DNA of 64,000 nt from Sinorhizobium sp. BG8 (GTDB lineage Bacteria; Pseudomonadota; Alphaproteobacteria; Rhizobiales; Rhizobiaceae): the NCBI RefSeq assembly GCF_016864555.1, contig NZ_CP044011.1, forward strand, positions 2,065,501-2,129,500, in the 5' to 3' direction. The translations under genes and the position numbers were made by a program. This document shows, piece by piece, positions 17,314-27,700 of this stretch. Position 1 is the stretch's first letter. Every line of letters begins with the position of its first letter. The notes beneath the pieces were generated by a model. The model was not told the origin of the DNA and searched no databases. It was given only the letters and a program-made list of their open reading frames with translations.

Positions 17314-17634
17314 TCAGCGGGGACTTGCAAGAATAACCGCAGCGCCCACCAGTGCGATGGCGGCACCCGAAAGATCGAACCGGTCCGGGCGGACGCCTTC
17401 AGCAAGCCAGAGCCACAGCAAGGAGGCCGCAATATAGACGCCGCCATAGGCTGCATAGGCGCGTCCGGCCGCATTGCTGTCGATCAGGGTGAGCAACCAG
17501 GCGAAGGCCACGAGCGACCCGACGCCGGGTATGAGCCACAGGCTCGATTTGTCGAGTTTCAGCCAAGCCCAGAATGCGAAGCAACCGGCGATCTCGGCAA
17601 GGGCTGCAAGGGAGTAGACGGTTACGGCCTTCAC
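17314..17634 (-). CDS. YnfA family (UPF0060) small membrane protein
   Basis: A 106-residue protein with four hydrophobic helices. It has the family's [12 protein letters not shown] block in helix 1 and [15 protein letters not shown] in helix 3. UPF0060 proteins resemble small multidrug resistance (SMR) proteins, but the substrate is not established. The length matches the family exactly. It is downstream of nothing obvious and 107 bases from amn on the same strand. Confidence 0.9.
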   Translation of the reverse strand: MKAVTVYSLAALAEIAGCFAFWAWLKLDKSSLWLIPGVGSLVAFAWLLTLIDSNAAGRAYAAYGGVYIAASLLWLWLAEGVRPDRFDLSGAAIALVGAAVILASPR

Positions 17635-17798
17635 GATGCCTCCGGATGCTAAGAATGGGCAGCATCCACGGCTCTAGCATTCATGTTCGTGTCGTGCACG
17701 GCGAAATTGTGAGGCGGGAAAACGGAAGGCAGGGGCGGCAGAAGCGCCGCCGGGCATCGCCGGTCATCGAAACGTGCCGGCGCGTGCAAAAGCGCTGA

Positions 17799-17963
17799 TC
17801 AGATGGCGCCGCGGCAGAAAGGCGTGCCGGCGCAGGCGGTGAAGACGCCAGGCTGTGCCTTCGCGTGGCGGCGGGCGTCGCTTTCGACGGCTGCGGCGAG
17901 CGAAATCGCGAAAACTGCCATAAGCAGGGTGATCATCGTCAGGCGGCGGCTTAGGACTTCCAT
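17799..17963 (-). CDS. Possible small exported protein, 54 aa
   Basis: A short frame on the minus strand. It opens with a basic stretch (SRR), then a hydrophobic run of about 15 residues ending AAAVES, like a signal peptide, and a mature part with two cysteines (TACAGTPFCRG). An internal ATG at residue 10 is an alternative start. No convincing ribosome site is visible, so the call rests on the signal-peptide-like shape and the conserved-looking Cys pair. The overlapping plus-strand frame (17803-18033) is less protein-like. Confidence 0.35.
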   Translation of the reverse strand: MEVLSRRLTMITLLMAVFAISLAAAVESDARRHAKAQPGVFTACAGTPFCRGAI

Positions 17964-18122
17964 GGATCGGCTCGAGACTGTTCAGTTGTTGTCGATGATG
18001 CGTTCTCGCATGTCGCGACTGAACGATGACTGAGAGGTCTGTTCATCTGGCGTTCATCTTTCTCGCCCGCGCTTGAAGCCGGGTCGAGCGGACTCTACCT
18101 TCTCCAATTGAAGGAGAACGTC

Positions 18123-18824
18123 ATGACAAAACCGGTTGAACTCTATTTCTGGCCGACGCCGAACGGCTACAAGATCACCATCATGCTGGAGGAGCTAGGC
18201 GTCCCCTACGACGTGAAATACGTCAACATAGGCAGGGGCGAGCAGTTCGCTCCCGATTTCCTGAAGATAGCCCCCAACAACCGAATGCCCGCGATCATCG
18301 ATCCCGATGGTCCGGGAGGAGAGCCGATCTCGGTCTTCGAGTCCGGTGCGATCCTGCAATATCTCGGACGCAAGCACGGCAAGTTCTATCCCACCGACGA
18401 GCGCAAGCGCGTTCAGGTGGAAGAATGGCTGTTCTGGCAGATGGGTGGTCTTGGCCCCATGGCTGGGCAGGCACACCATTTCCGTCAATATGCTCCGACC
18501 AAGGTCGAGTATGCCATCGATCGCTACACGAATGAGGTCAACCGCCTCTACGGCGTCATGAACAAGCGCCTCGCCGATCACGAGTTCCTTGCCGGCGAGT
18601 ATTCGATCGCCGACATGGCTTCGATCGGGTGGACCCGGTCGTATGAGAACCAGGGGCAGGACCTTGCGGAGTTTCCCAACCTGAAGCGCTGGTTCGATGC
18701 GGTGCTGGCGCGACCCGCCGTGCAGAGGGGTATTGCGGTCGGCCAGGAAGAACGTGCCCGGCAGACAAGCCTTGCCGAGGACAAGGAGGCGCAGAAGATC
18801 CTCTTCGGGCAGCGGGCGCGCTGA
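18123..18824 (+). CDS. Glutathione S-transferase family protein (YfcG/Ure2p-like)
   Basis: A 233-residue protein with a strong AAGGAG site before the ATG at 18123. It has the N-terminal thioredoxin-like domain (TPNGYKITIMLEELG, then NNRMPAIID with the cis-Pro, and FESGAILQYLG for the gamma-glutamyl contact) and the helical C-terminal domain with FLAGEYSIADMA. The TPNG start and overall length fit the YfcG/Ure2p group, which reduces disulfides using glutathione. A perfect hairpin follows the gene. Confidence 0.9.
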   Translation: MTKPVELYFWPTPNGYKITIMLEELGVPYDVKYVNIGRGEQFAPDFLKIAPNNRMPAIIDPDGPGGEPISVFESGAILQYLGRKHGKFYPTDERKRVQVEEWLFWQMGGLGPMAGQAHHFRQYAPTKVEYAIDRYTNEVNRLYGVMNKRLADHEFLAGEYSIADMASIGWTRSYENQGQDLAEFPNLKRWFDAVLARPAVQRGIAVGQEERARQTSLAEDKEAQKILFGQRAR

Positions 18825-18840
18825 CCGGTTTTCCCTTTTT

Positions 18841-18868
18841 CCCCGCGGCCGGGTTTGCGGCCGCGGGG
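18841..18868 (+). terminator. Strong GC hairpin after the GST gene
   Basis: A perfect 11-pair stem (18841-18851 with 18858-18868) with a 6-base loop, 16 bases beyond the stop. No T run follows, so it is a structure-only terminator or an RNA-stabilising end. Confidence 0.5.
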
Positions 18869-19329
18869 GCTCCACCCCGCGCCCGCGATAGTTGGCGGAG
18901 CAGCGATACGTGCGCGACCATGTGCTTTTCGATAGCGAATTGCCGCCATTTTCCGTCTCGCCGGCGCATTTTCGCGCGATCGTCAAAACAGCCGATGTTT
19001 CCCGTGGTTAGCAAAACGTTGAAATCGCCAGTTGAATATTTCGTAAATTTTTCTGCGAATGCCCGCGTTTCCAGCGGGTCCGATGTTTAACGAAAAGCCA
19101 AGTTTACCAACTGTTTGAACTTTGTTTGTCGCAAATTAATCATGCATTTTAAGCGCCCATTGAAAGCCCGCTGTCATAGTGAAGCCATAAGACGAGCACG
19201 GAACAAACCGGCCGAAAATCCAACGGGGTGACCTAAGCCGCAGAAGACGGCAGGCCCCCGCGGGACGCCCGAAAAGGGCAATAAAACAGGGCGTTACAAG
19301 CGGTACTCAAGTAGACAGGGACACAGAAG
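18869..19329 (+). other. AT-rich intergenic region and probable long leader of the Sel1 mini-protein gene
   Basis: About 460 bases without a credible gene on either strand. Roughly 19000-19160 is markedly AT-rich compared with the rest of the window and is the likely promoter area. The last 150 bases before the ATG at 19330 are GC-rich with several short complementary blocks and could form a structured leader. No known riboswitch was recognised. Confidence 0.4.
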
Positions 19330-19599
19330 ATGGCACGTTTTGAAATCCAGAATTCCGAGATGGCCGCCATGATGGGCGGTGAGACCCGCGCCGACACTTT
19401 CTGCGACATGGGTTTGATGTATGCGACGGGTCGCGGATGCGACGTCGACCTGGTCGCCGCACACAAATGGCTCAACATTGCTGCAATCAAGGGTTGTGAT
19501 CGCGCTGCGGAACTCCGCGCCGACCTGGCGGCGACGATGAGCAAGACCGATCTGGCGCTGGCACTGCGTGCGGCGCGCGATTGGATGACCGTGCACTGA
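19330..19599 (+). CDS. Sel1-repeat mini-protein, 89 aa
   Basis: A single Sel1-type helical repeat (FCDMGLMYATGRGCDVDLVA followed by AHKWLNIAA) flanked by short helices, without a signal peptide, so it is likely cytoplasmic. Sel1 repeats mediate protein contacts. Stand-alone proteins of this size are common in Rhizobiales but, as far as I know, have no defined partner. The unusually long AT-rich upstream region suggests strong or regulated expression. Confidence 0.8.
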   Translation: MARFEIQNSEMAAMMGGETRADTFCDMGLMYATGRGCDVDLVAAHKWLNIAAIKGCDRAAELRADLAATMSKTDLALALRAARDWMTVH

Positions 19600-19608
19600 G
19601 GGGAGGAG

Positions 19609-19703
19609 GCGCGTAGCGAGATTGGATGGCCGAGGCGGAAAACAACAAGAAGAATACGTGCCGCCGCACACCGCCATCCCGGCTCTCGTCGTTCGCTACG
19701 CGC
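19609..19703. repeat. 11-bp inverted repeat spanning the gap between converging genes
   Basis: GCGCGTAGCGA at 19609-19619 is the exact complement of 19693-19703, with 73 bases between. The right arm overlaps the stop codon of the aminotransferase gene. It may form the base of a shared termination structure. Chance is possible in GC-rich DNA. Confidence 0.35.
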
Positions 19704-20817
19704 TTCTTTCGAGCTTCCTGAGCACCAGCGGCAGGGCTTCGGCGAAGCGCACCATGCTTTCCTCAGGTCCGGCGCTGACCCGTATGCAGCGGTTGAGTGG
19801 TGCTACGCCCGGCATTCGGATGAAGACGCCGTGCTCCATCAGGCCGTCGACGATGTTGCGGGCATAGTCGCCGTCGCGAAGGCAGTCGATGGCGATGAAA
19901 TTGGTCGCCGAGGGCAGGGCCACAAGGTTGTTCTCCTCGGCAATGGCGGCAATCCGCGAGCGCGAGGTGGCAATTCGCCCGACGACTTCGGCCAGATAGT
20001 CCTGGTCCTCGAGCGCGGCAAGCGCGGCGATGACGGAGATCCGGGCCATCCCGAAATGGTTGCGAATCTTGTCGAATGCGGTCGCGTTGCCGAGCGTTCC
20101 GATCGCGTAGCCGATCCGCGCTCCCGCCAGTCCATAGGCCTTGGAGAATGTCCGCATCCTGAGAACGTTCGGCTGCCCGACAAGCGCATTGATTGCCGGT
20201 ATCGCCTCGCCGGGCGCGGTCTCGCAATAGGCCTCGTCCAGTATCAGAAGCGTTCGCGGCGGAAGAGCCCGGGCAAATGCGACGATACTGCCCGCATCCC
20301 ACCAGCTTCCCATCGGATTGTCGGGGTTCGCAAGGTAGACCAGCGGCGCGTCCGTACGCTTCACTGCGGCGAGAAGACCGTCCAGGTCTTCGCGATCGTT
20401 GACGTAGGGGACCGTTTCAAGGCGTCCGCCGAAGCCTTGGACGTGGTAGTTGAACGTCGGGTAGCCTCCGAACGAGGTGACGACGATCGTTCCCGGTTCC
20501 ACCACCATGCGCACGATCTGCCCGAGAAGCTCGTCCACCCCGCCGCCGATCGCGATGTTGTCGCGCGATATGCCGTGATGGATCGCAAGTGCTTCCCGGA
20601 GCTCGAAATTTTCCGGGTCGCTGTACATCCAGGTTTCATGGACGTTGTTGCGTATCGCCTCCAGAACGGAGGGCGCAGGGCCGAAGCCGCTTTCATTGGC
20701 GCCGATTCTCGCCTGGATCTTCTGGCCGCGCTTGCGCTCGATCGCTTCGGGACCGATGAAAGGCACGGTCGAGGGCAGGCCGTTGGTGAGGGGCGTAAAG
20801 CGGCTGAAACTGGACAT
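19696..20817 (-). CDS. Histidinol-phosphate aminotransferase-like class I/II aminotransferase
   Basis: A 373-residue PLP enzyme from the ATG at 20817; a TTG two codons upstream is an alternative. It shows ANESGFGP near the N-terminus, the PDNPMGSWW block (usually NPNNPTG), the LDEAYCE block, and RTFSKAYGLAGARIGY with the PLP lysine. It is HisC-like, but the variant NPxNPxG block and the lack of any his gene nearby suggest a different amino donor, such as an aromatic amino acid. No operon partner is present. Confidence 0.85.
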   Translation of the reverse strand: MSSFSRFTPLTNGLPSTVPFIGPEAIERKRGQKIQARIGANESGFGPAPSVLEAIRNNVHETWMYSDPENFELREALAIHHGISRDNIAIGGGVDELLGQIVRMVVEPGTIVVTSFGGYPTFNYHVQGFGGRLETVPYVNDREDLDGLLAAVKRTDAPLVYLANPDNPMGSWWDAGSIVAFARALPPRTLLILDEAYCETAPGEAIPAINALVGQPNVLRMRTFSKAYGLAGARIGYAIGTLGNATAFDKIRNHFGMARISVIAALAALEDQDYLAEVVGRIATSRSRIAAIAEENNLVALPSATNFIAIDCLRDGDYARNIVDGLMEHGVFIRMPGVAPLNRCIRVSAGPEESMVRFAEALPLVLRKLERSA

Positions 20818-20928
20818 GGGCAAACCTGGATTGGAACATCGCGTTGCGGTCCCTCATGCACCGCAGCCATTCATTGGTTGCGGAATCGGGATCGCACGGC
20901 ACCCTATCCAAAAAATGCGGCGTGTAAA

Positions 20929-21357
20929 TCAGACGACGGCAGACCCGACCGAAGCCTTCTCGACGCCGACCATGTATGGGCGGGCGCCTTCCATCTTCTT
21001 GCCGGAGATGCCGCCGGTGAAATAGTCGCTTCGAACGATCGAATGGAGGAGATCGGCGTCGATCTCCTTGATGAACTGGACGTTGATGCGATGGCCGTTG
21101 CGGAACACTTCGGCGCATCCGATCTTCGCGGCGATGCCGACCACCGAAAGATAGTAGTGAGTGGAGAGCCCGATCGTCGTGCCGACCGAAAAGGTCGCGC
21201 TGCCGAGCGAAATGTCGATCAACTGACAGGACCGGATCTTGGGGAAGGCGAGGTCCAGCCCCACTGTCAACAGCACAGCTTGCCGATTGACCGCGAAGCG
21301 TTCCCACTTGCGCTCATAAAGTCCTGCCCCTGGCGAGTGTTTCACCAAATCCGACAT
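20929..21357 (-). CDS. PilZ-type domain protein, 142 aa
   Basis: I start it at 21357, where GAGGAG sits 7 bases upstream; the longer frame to 21384 has no such site. The RxxxR-like ERFAVNR motif and the later IDISLGSATF block match the two c-di-GMP contact motifs of PilZ domains, with the second one partly degenerate. A basic N-terminal stretch precedes the domain. It probably senses c-di-GMP or is a PilZ-like adaptor. A second protein of the same kind is encoded just upstream on the same strand. Confidence 0.65.
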   Translation of the reverse strand: MSDLVKHSPGAGLYERKWERFAVNRQAVLLTVGLDLAFPKIRSCQLIDISLGSATFSVGTTIGLSTHYYLSVVGIAAKIGCAEVFRNGHRINVQFIKEIDADLLHSIVRSDYFTGGISGKKMEGARPYMVGVEKASVGSAVV

Positions 21358-21504
21358 CCGAAGCTCCTCGTTCAGGGACATCATGTCCAGGGTAACCGAG
21401 GCCGAGTGTCGCAGCCGTTTATTCCGAATTGTTAAATCAGATGACTAAAACTTTAACGGCCTCGATCATATCGCCGTATCGGCGGTGCAAGTGCCGGTTC
21501 CGGC

Positions 21505-21858
21505 TCACGCAAGCACGGTCTCGGCGCCCTGTGTGACGCGACGCAGGAACTCGGCATCGAGGAACATGTTGAAGCGGACCACCAGTTCCTCGCGGTCGCG
21601 ACGGAACTCGGTGCAGCCGATTTCGTCCCGCACGCCGTGAATCTCCAGGTAGAAGTTTTCCGGCAGCTCGAGATTCCTGTTCACGTTCAGCACCGCTCCG
21701 GCGCAGGAAATGCTCATGATCAGGCAATTGTAGACCGTCGAGGAGCGGAGATGGTGGCCGATGGGAATGATGTGGCCGGGACGCTCGATCCTGTACTGGA
21801 CGAAGCTCCGCTTGGGTTGCCGGAACTTCGCCTGCTCGTGGATGTGTTCCAGGGGCAT
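21505..21858 (-). CDS. PilZ-like domain protein, 117 aa
   Basis: The ATG at 21858 follows GGGAGGAA, a clear start. The much longer frame upstream is a shadow of the acyl-CoA dehydrogenase gene. The protein has KRSFVQYRIER near the N-terminus and LIMSISCAGAVLNV, positioned like the RxxxR and DxSxxG motifs of PilZ but with the first aspartate missing. It may therefore be a PilZ fold that no longer binds c-di-GMP. It lies 147 bases upstream of its neighbour's start, on the same strand. Confidence 0.6.
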   Translation of the reverse strand: MPLEHIHEQAKFRQPKRSFVQYRIERPGHIIPIGHHLRSSTVYNCLIMSISCAGAVLNVNRNLELPENFYLEIHGVRDEIGCTEFRRDREELVVRFNMFLDAEFLRRVTQGAETVLA

Positions 21859-21995
21859 GGGTTCCTCCCGCATGTGTTGCCCTGATGTTCGGTCTATGTT
21901 CAGCGTATCGGAATGGGATTTACAGAGAATGAAGAAAGCCGCCAGCAATTTAGCGAGCGGCTTGTAAATCCTTGTTTTTTCCGGAGGCGAAGCGG

Positions 21996-23219
21996 CTATT
22001 GGAAAGCCTGCAGTCCCGTCTGCGCACGACCGAGGATAAGCGCGTGAATGTCGTGCGTTCCCTCGTAGGTGTTGACCGCTTCCAGGTTCATCACATGGCG
22101 GATGACGCCGTACTCGTCCGACACGCCATTGCCGCCGTGCATGTCGCGCGACACGCGGGCGATGTCGAGCGCCTTGCCGCAGTTGTTGCGCTTCATGAGA
22201 GAGATCAGTTCGGCCGGCGCGCGGTGTTCGTCGAAGAGGCGACCGAGTCGCAGGGCACCCTGGAGGCCGAGTGAGATTTCGGTCTGCATGTCGGCGAGCT
22301 TCTTCTGGATGAGCTGATTGGCTGCCAGCGGCTTGCCGAACTGCTTGCGGTCCAGCGTGTACTGACGCGCCGCCATCCAGCAGAATTCGGCGGCACCCAT
22401 CGCGCCCCAGGCGATCCCGTAGCGGGCGCGATTGAGGCACCCGAAGGGTCCGGCGAGACCTGAAACGTTCGGCAGGAGGTTCTCATCCGGGACGAACACG
22501 TCCTGCATCATGATCATGCCGGTGACGGAAGCGCGAAGCGAGAACTTGCCCTCGATCTTCGGCGTCTCGAAACCCTTCATGCCACGTTCCAGCACGAATC
22601 CCTTGATCTTGTCGTCATGCGCATCGGACTTCGCCCAGACGACCGCGACATCGGCGATCGGGGAGTTGGTGATCCAGTTCTTGGCGCCCGAGATCAGGTA
22701 GCCGCCGTCGACCTTCTTGGCGCGGGTGATCATCGAGGAGGGGTCGGAGCCATGATCGGGTTCCGTGAGGCCGAAGCAGCCGACCCACTCTCCCGAGGCG
22801 AGCTTCGGCAGGTACTTGGCGCGCTGCTCGTCCGTGCCGTAGGCGAAGATCGGGTGCATGACGAGGGAAGACTGCACCGACATCGCCGAGCGGTAGCCGG
22901 AATCGACGCGCTCGACCTCGCGAGCGACGAGGCCGTAGGAGACGTAGTTCGCGCCGACGCCGCCGAATTCTTCCGGGATGGTGGGACCGAGCAAGCCAAG
23001 CTCGCCCATCTCGTTCATGATCTCGCGATGAAAGATCTCGTGGCGGTTCGCCTCGAGCACGCGCGCGGCCAGCCTGTCCTGGCAATAGGCGCGCGCCGTG
23101 TCGCGGATCATCCGCTCTTCATCGGTCAACTGGTCCTCCAGCAGGAAGGGATCCTCCCAGTTGAAAGCCGCCATCTTCGCCCGTGCCTGTTCCGGGGTTG
23201 CCGCGTGGTGTTCGCTCAT
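21996..23219 (-). CDS. gcdH: Glutaryl-CoA dehydrogenase
   Basis: A 407-residue acyl-CoA dehydrogenase, started at the ATG at 23219 (ATGs also at 23222 and 23228). It has [14 protein letters not shown] for the FAD/substrate region, [11 protein letters not shown], and the C-terminal [17 protein letters not shown] block holding the catalytic glutamate of the glutaryl-CoA dehydrogenase group. It oxidises and decarboxylates glutaryl-CoA from lysine and tryptophan breakdown to crotonyl-CoA and passes electrons to ETF, so it links functionally to the ETF-QO fragment at the window start. Confidence 0.9.
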   Translation of the reverse strand: MSEHHAATPEQARAKMAAFNWEDPFLLEDQLTDEERMIRDTARAYCQDRLAARVLEANRHEIFHREIMNEMGELGLLGPTIPEEFGGVGANYVSYGLVAREVERVDSGYRSAMSVQSSLVMHPIFAYGTDEQRAKYLPKLASGEWVGCFGLTEPDHGSDPSSMITRAKKVDGGYLISGAKNWITNSPIADVAVVWAKSDAHDDKIKGFVLERGMKGFETPKIEGKFSLRASVTGMIMMQDVFVPDENLLPNVSGLAGPFGCLNRARYGIAWGAMGAAEFCWMAARQYTLDRKQFGKPLAANQLIQKKLADMQTEISLGLQGALRLGRLFDEHRAPAELISLMKRNNCGKALDIARVSRDMHGGNGVSDEYGVIRHVMNLEAVNTYEGTHDIHALILGRAQTGLQAFQ

Positions 23220-23460
23220 CATTCCCATCCTGTTGCGGTCATTTCGTTGCAAAATAGCTATATCAGGTCGTCAACAGCCGAAAGGGGTGGAACGAAATCG
23301 GGCCCTTCCGGCTTTCCGTATTTGCGAATGCCATCATGCATTTGAAGAATGAGCCCTGTCTCAGAATTGCGAAACCTTCCGGCAAATTCATCGCCGCGGC
23401 CTTGATTATGCCCTTTGTGGGTGCCCACGTCTTGTTGACGAATGACAAGGAGTCGAAGCG

Positions 23461-24516
23461 ATGCGAGACCGTTTTCTGAGGTCGATGGAACGAATTGTAG
23501 CGAACCAGGAGCGCCTGGGCGAGCTATTCTGGCCCTTCGACCGAACGCTCGATCGCAAGGCTCCGAGGGTGCGAAAGCCCGGGGCGGACGCCCCCGTCCT
23601 GACCGAGATCACCGATTTCGGCTCGAATCCCGGCGCCTTGACCATGTTCGCGCACGTGCCGGCAAACCTTAAGCCCGATGCGCCTCTTGTGGTCGTTCTG
23701 CATGGATGCCGGCAGACGGCGGCAAGCTATGATCGCGCGAGCGGGTGGGCTGCGCTTGCCGAGGAGGAGGGGTTCGCCGTGCTCTACCCCGAACAGAGGC
23801 TGGCCAACAATCAGGGTCTCTGTTTCAACTGGTTTCGCCCAAGCGAGGTCACTCGCGATCGTGGGGAACTGATGTCGATCCGCCAGATGATCGAAAGCCT
23901 GGCCGAACATGCGAAGTCGGACCGCCGCCGCATTTTCATTACCGGGCTCTCCGCCGGCGGCGCGATGACGGCGGCCATGCTTGCCAACTATCCGGAGCTA
24001 TTTGCCGGGGGAACGATCATTGCCGGTCTGCCCTTCGGTGCGGCCCGTGACGCAACCCGGGCGCTCCAGGCGATGGAGGAGGCACCGGAGCGCAGCGCAC
24101 GCGAATGGGGCGACCTCGTCCGAAAGGTATCGCCGCAGATAGTCTCGAAGCCGGTCATTTCCGTCTGGCACGGCACTGCGGACGAGACCGTCTCCGCGAG
24201 CAACGCGGACGCGATTCTGGCGCAATGGCTGGACGTCTATGGGCTCGACATATCGCAGTTCACCGAGACGGCGTCCAGGGCGCGCAGGGTCCGTCGCTGG
24301 CGGGATGCCGAGGCGCGGTCTCTGGTCGAGTTCCACGAGGTCGCGGGGCTCGGGCACGGAACCCCCGTGGCGCGCGGTTTCGGCGGCGGATATGCGACGT
24401 GCGGCGAGCCGTTCATGCTGGATGTCGGATTTTCATCCACACTCGAAATTGCAAGGGACTGGGGACTGCTGCCCCTTCGCCGACGGCTGGCCAGGACAGC
24501 TGCGCACCGCGGCTAG
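23461..24516 (+). CDS. PHB depolymerase-family esterase (LpqC/Esterase_PHB-like)
   Basis: A 351-residue protein with an AAGGAG site before the ATG. It has the alpha/beta-hydrolase oxyanion block VVVLHGCRQTA, the nucleophile elbow GLSAGGAMTA, an aspartate in WHGTADETV and a histidine in AGLGHGTPV. The family hydrolyses short-chain polyhydroxyalkanoates or feruloyl-type esters. No classic signal peptide is seen, so an intracellular role is likely. Confidence 0.87.
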   Translation: MRDRFLRSMERIVANQERLGELFWPFDRTLDRKAPRVRKPGADAPVLTEITDFGSNPGALTMFAHVPANLKPDAPLVVVLHGCRQTAASYDRASGWAALAEEEGFAVLYPEQRLANNQGLCFNWFRPSEVTRDRGELMSIRQMIESLAEHAKSDRRRIFITGLSAGGAMTAAMLANYPELFAGGTIIAGLPFGAARDATRALQAMEEAPERSAREWGDLVRKVSPQIVSKPVISVWHGTADETVSASNADAILAQWLDVYGLDISQFTETASRARRVRRWRDAEARSLVEFHEVAGLGHGTPVARGFGGGYATCGEPFMLDVGFSSTLEIARDWGLLPLRRRLARTAAHRG

Positions 24517-24739
24517 AAGGCAAGTCTGCATCGCCTTCCATCCGTCCTCGCGGGCGCGGGGATCCTGGACCTATCCTCCTGATCCCCCGTAACCTTTCGT
24601 CTTCGGAAAGGCCGAGGGAACGACGGCTGGCGCCTTCTCGCCCGGTGACCACATCGGCGGAAGAAAACCGGGTCACCCCTCATTGAATCAGCCCCGCCCG
24701 AACGTAATACTCATGGCGCTTATGCCGGAGGGGAAGGGC

Positions 24740-27700
24740 ATGTTCGAGCGAGTAGTAAGCCGCATTGCACCGATTGTTTTTCTATCGGTCGCGGTTTTCG
24801 TGTGTGAGGCCGGTGCCGCTGAGGCCAAGCGTGTCGCCTTGTTGATTGCCAATCAGAAATACGAGGCGACCGCACAGCTGAACAATCCGGCAAATGACGT
24901 CGAACTCATGCGCCAGTCGTTCGAGAGTGCGGGTTTCGATTCGGTCAATACAGTACACGACCTGGACCGAGCCGCCATGGTCAAGGCGCTTCGCGATTTC
25001 GAGGACCAGGCGATCGATGCAGAAGTCGCCGTGGTCTACTATTCCGGCCATGCGATGGAAATGAACGGCGTCAATTATCTGCTGCCCGTGGACGCCATGC
25101 TAAAGAGCGATCGGGACGTAGAGGACGAAAGCGTGGCGATCGACCGCGTCCAGCGGGCCCTCAACGGCGCGACCCGCCTGAAGCTCTTCATTCTCGACGC
25201 CTGCCGCAACAATCCGTTCGCCCAGAGCATGACACGATCGATCGGAACGCGCGCCGTGACCCGCGGCCTCGCTCGCGTGGAGCCCGAATCGGCGGACACC
25301 CTCATCGCCTTTGCGTCGAAGGCCGGTACGGTTGCGCTCGACGGAGAAGGCAGCAACAGCCCGTTTGCGACCGCGCTTGCCAAGTACCTCGTCGAACCGG
25401 GGGTGGATGTGCGCATTGCCCTCGGCAAGGTCCGGGACGAGGTGGTGCAGGTGACCAATCGCGAACAGGAGCCATTCGTCTACGGTTCGCTCGGCGGCGC
25501 CCAGATCTTCCTCAATATCAAGCAGGTGACCATCAACGTCACCAACAGCGGCAATACGCAGGAAGTCTCTCCCAACGGCCAGTCCGAGGCGGCTGCCGAT
25601 TGGCAGAACATCCGCGATCTCGCCGACAAGGACCTCCTCCAGGCTTTCATCGCCAAGCATGGCAAGGACCCGGTCTACAAGATGCTGGCGGAAAAGAAGC
25701 TGGCATCGCTTGCCGAGGCCGAGCAGACCAAGGGCCAGGCGGCCGACGATATCGCCTGGGAAGCCCTGAGCGGCTCCACCGACGCCGCCGCGCTGACGCG
25801 TTTCATCGAGCGTTATCCCTCGAGCGGTCACAAGGCGGAAGCCGAGCGGCTGATTGCCGCGCTGGAGCCTGAGAAGGGCCTCGGCGTCAGCCAGGGCGCC
25901 AAGGAGACCCCCGCGTCGCGCGACTGTTATCTGCTCGCGGGAGAGCCGCAGTCCCTGCCGAATTTTCTCGGTGTGAGCTTCCTCAAGATCGATGCCAAGC
26001 GGGCGTTGACGGCGTGCGCCCAGGCCGTCAACGAGAATCCCGCAGACGGGATGCTCGTCGACCTGCTCGGCCGCGCCCATGACGCCGACCGGAACTATGT
26101 GGAGGCCCGCCGGAACTACGAGAAGGCCGTCGAACTTGGCAACATGTACGCGCTCACGAACCTCGCCTGGTTTTCCGTCTACGGAACCGATGGCCCGATC
26201 GATGTGGCCAAGGGCCTGAGCATGTTCGAAAAGGCGGCAACTGCCGGCAATGCCTATGCCCAGGCGTCGCTCGGATGGCTTTACCGCGAAGGCTATGGCG
26301 GAACGAGGCAGGATCTGGCCGAGGCGGCGAGGTGGTATCAGCAATCCGCCAACCAGGGCTATGCGAATGCCATGGCGACGATGGGCTGGTTCTACCGGGA
26401 GGGCAAAGGCGTAGCGCAAGACTACGTGCAGTCACTGAACTGGTACCGCAAGGCCGCAGATGCCGGCGATGCCAACGCCATGTCCTCGCTCGGCTGGGCG
26501 CACCAGAATGGTCTCGGTACGCCGCAGAACTACGCCGAAGCCAAGGTCTGGTACGAAAAGGCGGCCAACAATGGCGACGCCTATTCCATGGCGTCGCTCG
26601 GCTGGTTCTATGACGTCGGCAACGGCGTGAAGCAGGACTATGTCGAGGCCCGATACTGGTACGAGAAGGCGGCCAACAACGGCAGCGCCTATGCGATGGG
26701 CAATCTTTCCCGCCTCTATGACCAGGGATTCGGAACGCCGAAGGACGCCAAGGAGGCCGTGCGCTGGGCTGCCGCCGCCGTGGAGAGCGGTGACGCCAAC
26801 AAGCTCGCGGAACTGAAGTCCAGTCCCGGCAATTTCACTCCTGCCTTCCGCAAGGAGATGCAGAACCTCCTGCGGGAACGTGGTCTCTATAGCGGAGCGA
26901 CGGACGGAGAATTCGGTGTCGCCACGATCGCGGCAATCGAACGGCTCGCCTCATCCAGGGAAAATGCAGCGGCAGCGACCTCCGGTGGGGACGGCGGGAA
27001 CAGCACCATCCAGCCGTTTGTAAGTGCGACCGGTTCTGACGCGGACCAGTGCTATGCGCTTGCGGGCGAGCCGAACGTGAAGCCCGGATTCAACGGTACT
27101 CTCTTCGCCCAGATCGACTACGGGCGGGCAATCCCCGCCTGCGAGGCTGCGCTGGCGGCAAATCCCGGCGACAACATGATCCGCAACATGCTCGGCCGCG
27201 CCAACGACGCCGCACGCAACTACGCCAAGGCGCGGGAGAACTATCAGAAGGCCGCGGACGAGGGCAATTACTATGCCCTCACCAACCTTGCCTGGTTCTC
27301 GATCTACGGCACCGACGGGCCAGTGGACATGCAGAAGGGCATCCGCATGTTCGAGCAGGCCGCGAACGCCGGAAATCCCTACGCGCAGGCATCGCTCGGC
27401 TGGCTCTATCGCGAGGGCTACAACGGCACGCCCAAGGACTACGACCGGGCGGCTGACTGGTACCGGAAGGCCGCGGACCAGGGCTATGCGAACGCGCAGG
27501 CCACCATGGGCTGGTTCTATCGCGAAGGGCTGGGCGTCGAACGCGACTACAATGCCTCGATCGACTGGTACAAGAAGGGTGCCGCCGGCGGCGATATCAA
27601 TGCCATGTCGTCTCTCGGCTATGCCTACCAGATCGGCCTCGGTGTCGCCGTCGACTTCGTCGAGGCGCGCAAATGGTACGAACAGGCGGCCGCGTTCAAC

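Noticed and set aside
19831-21435. Long plus-strand frame of 534 codons opposite the aminotransferase and PilZ genes
   Set aside because: Antisense shadow produced by GC-rich codon bias; its composition is charged and lacks any domain.
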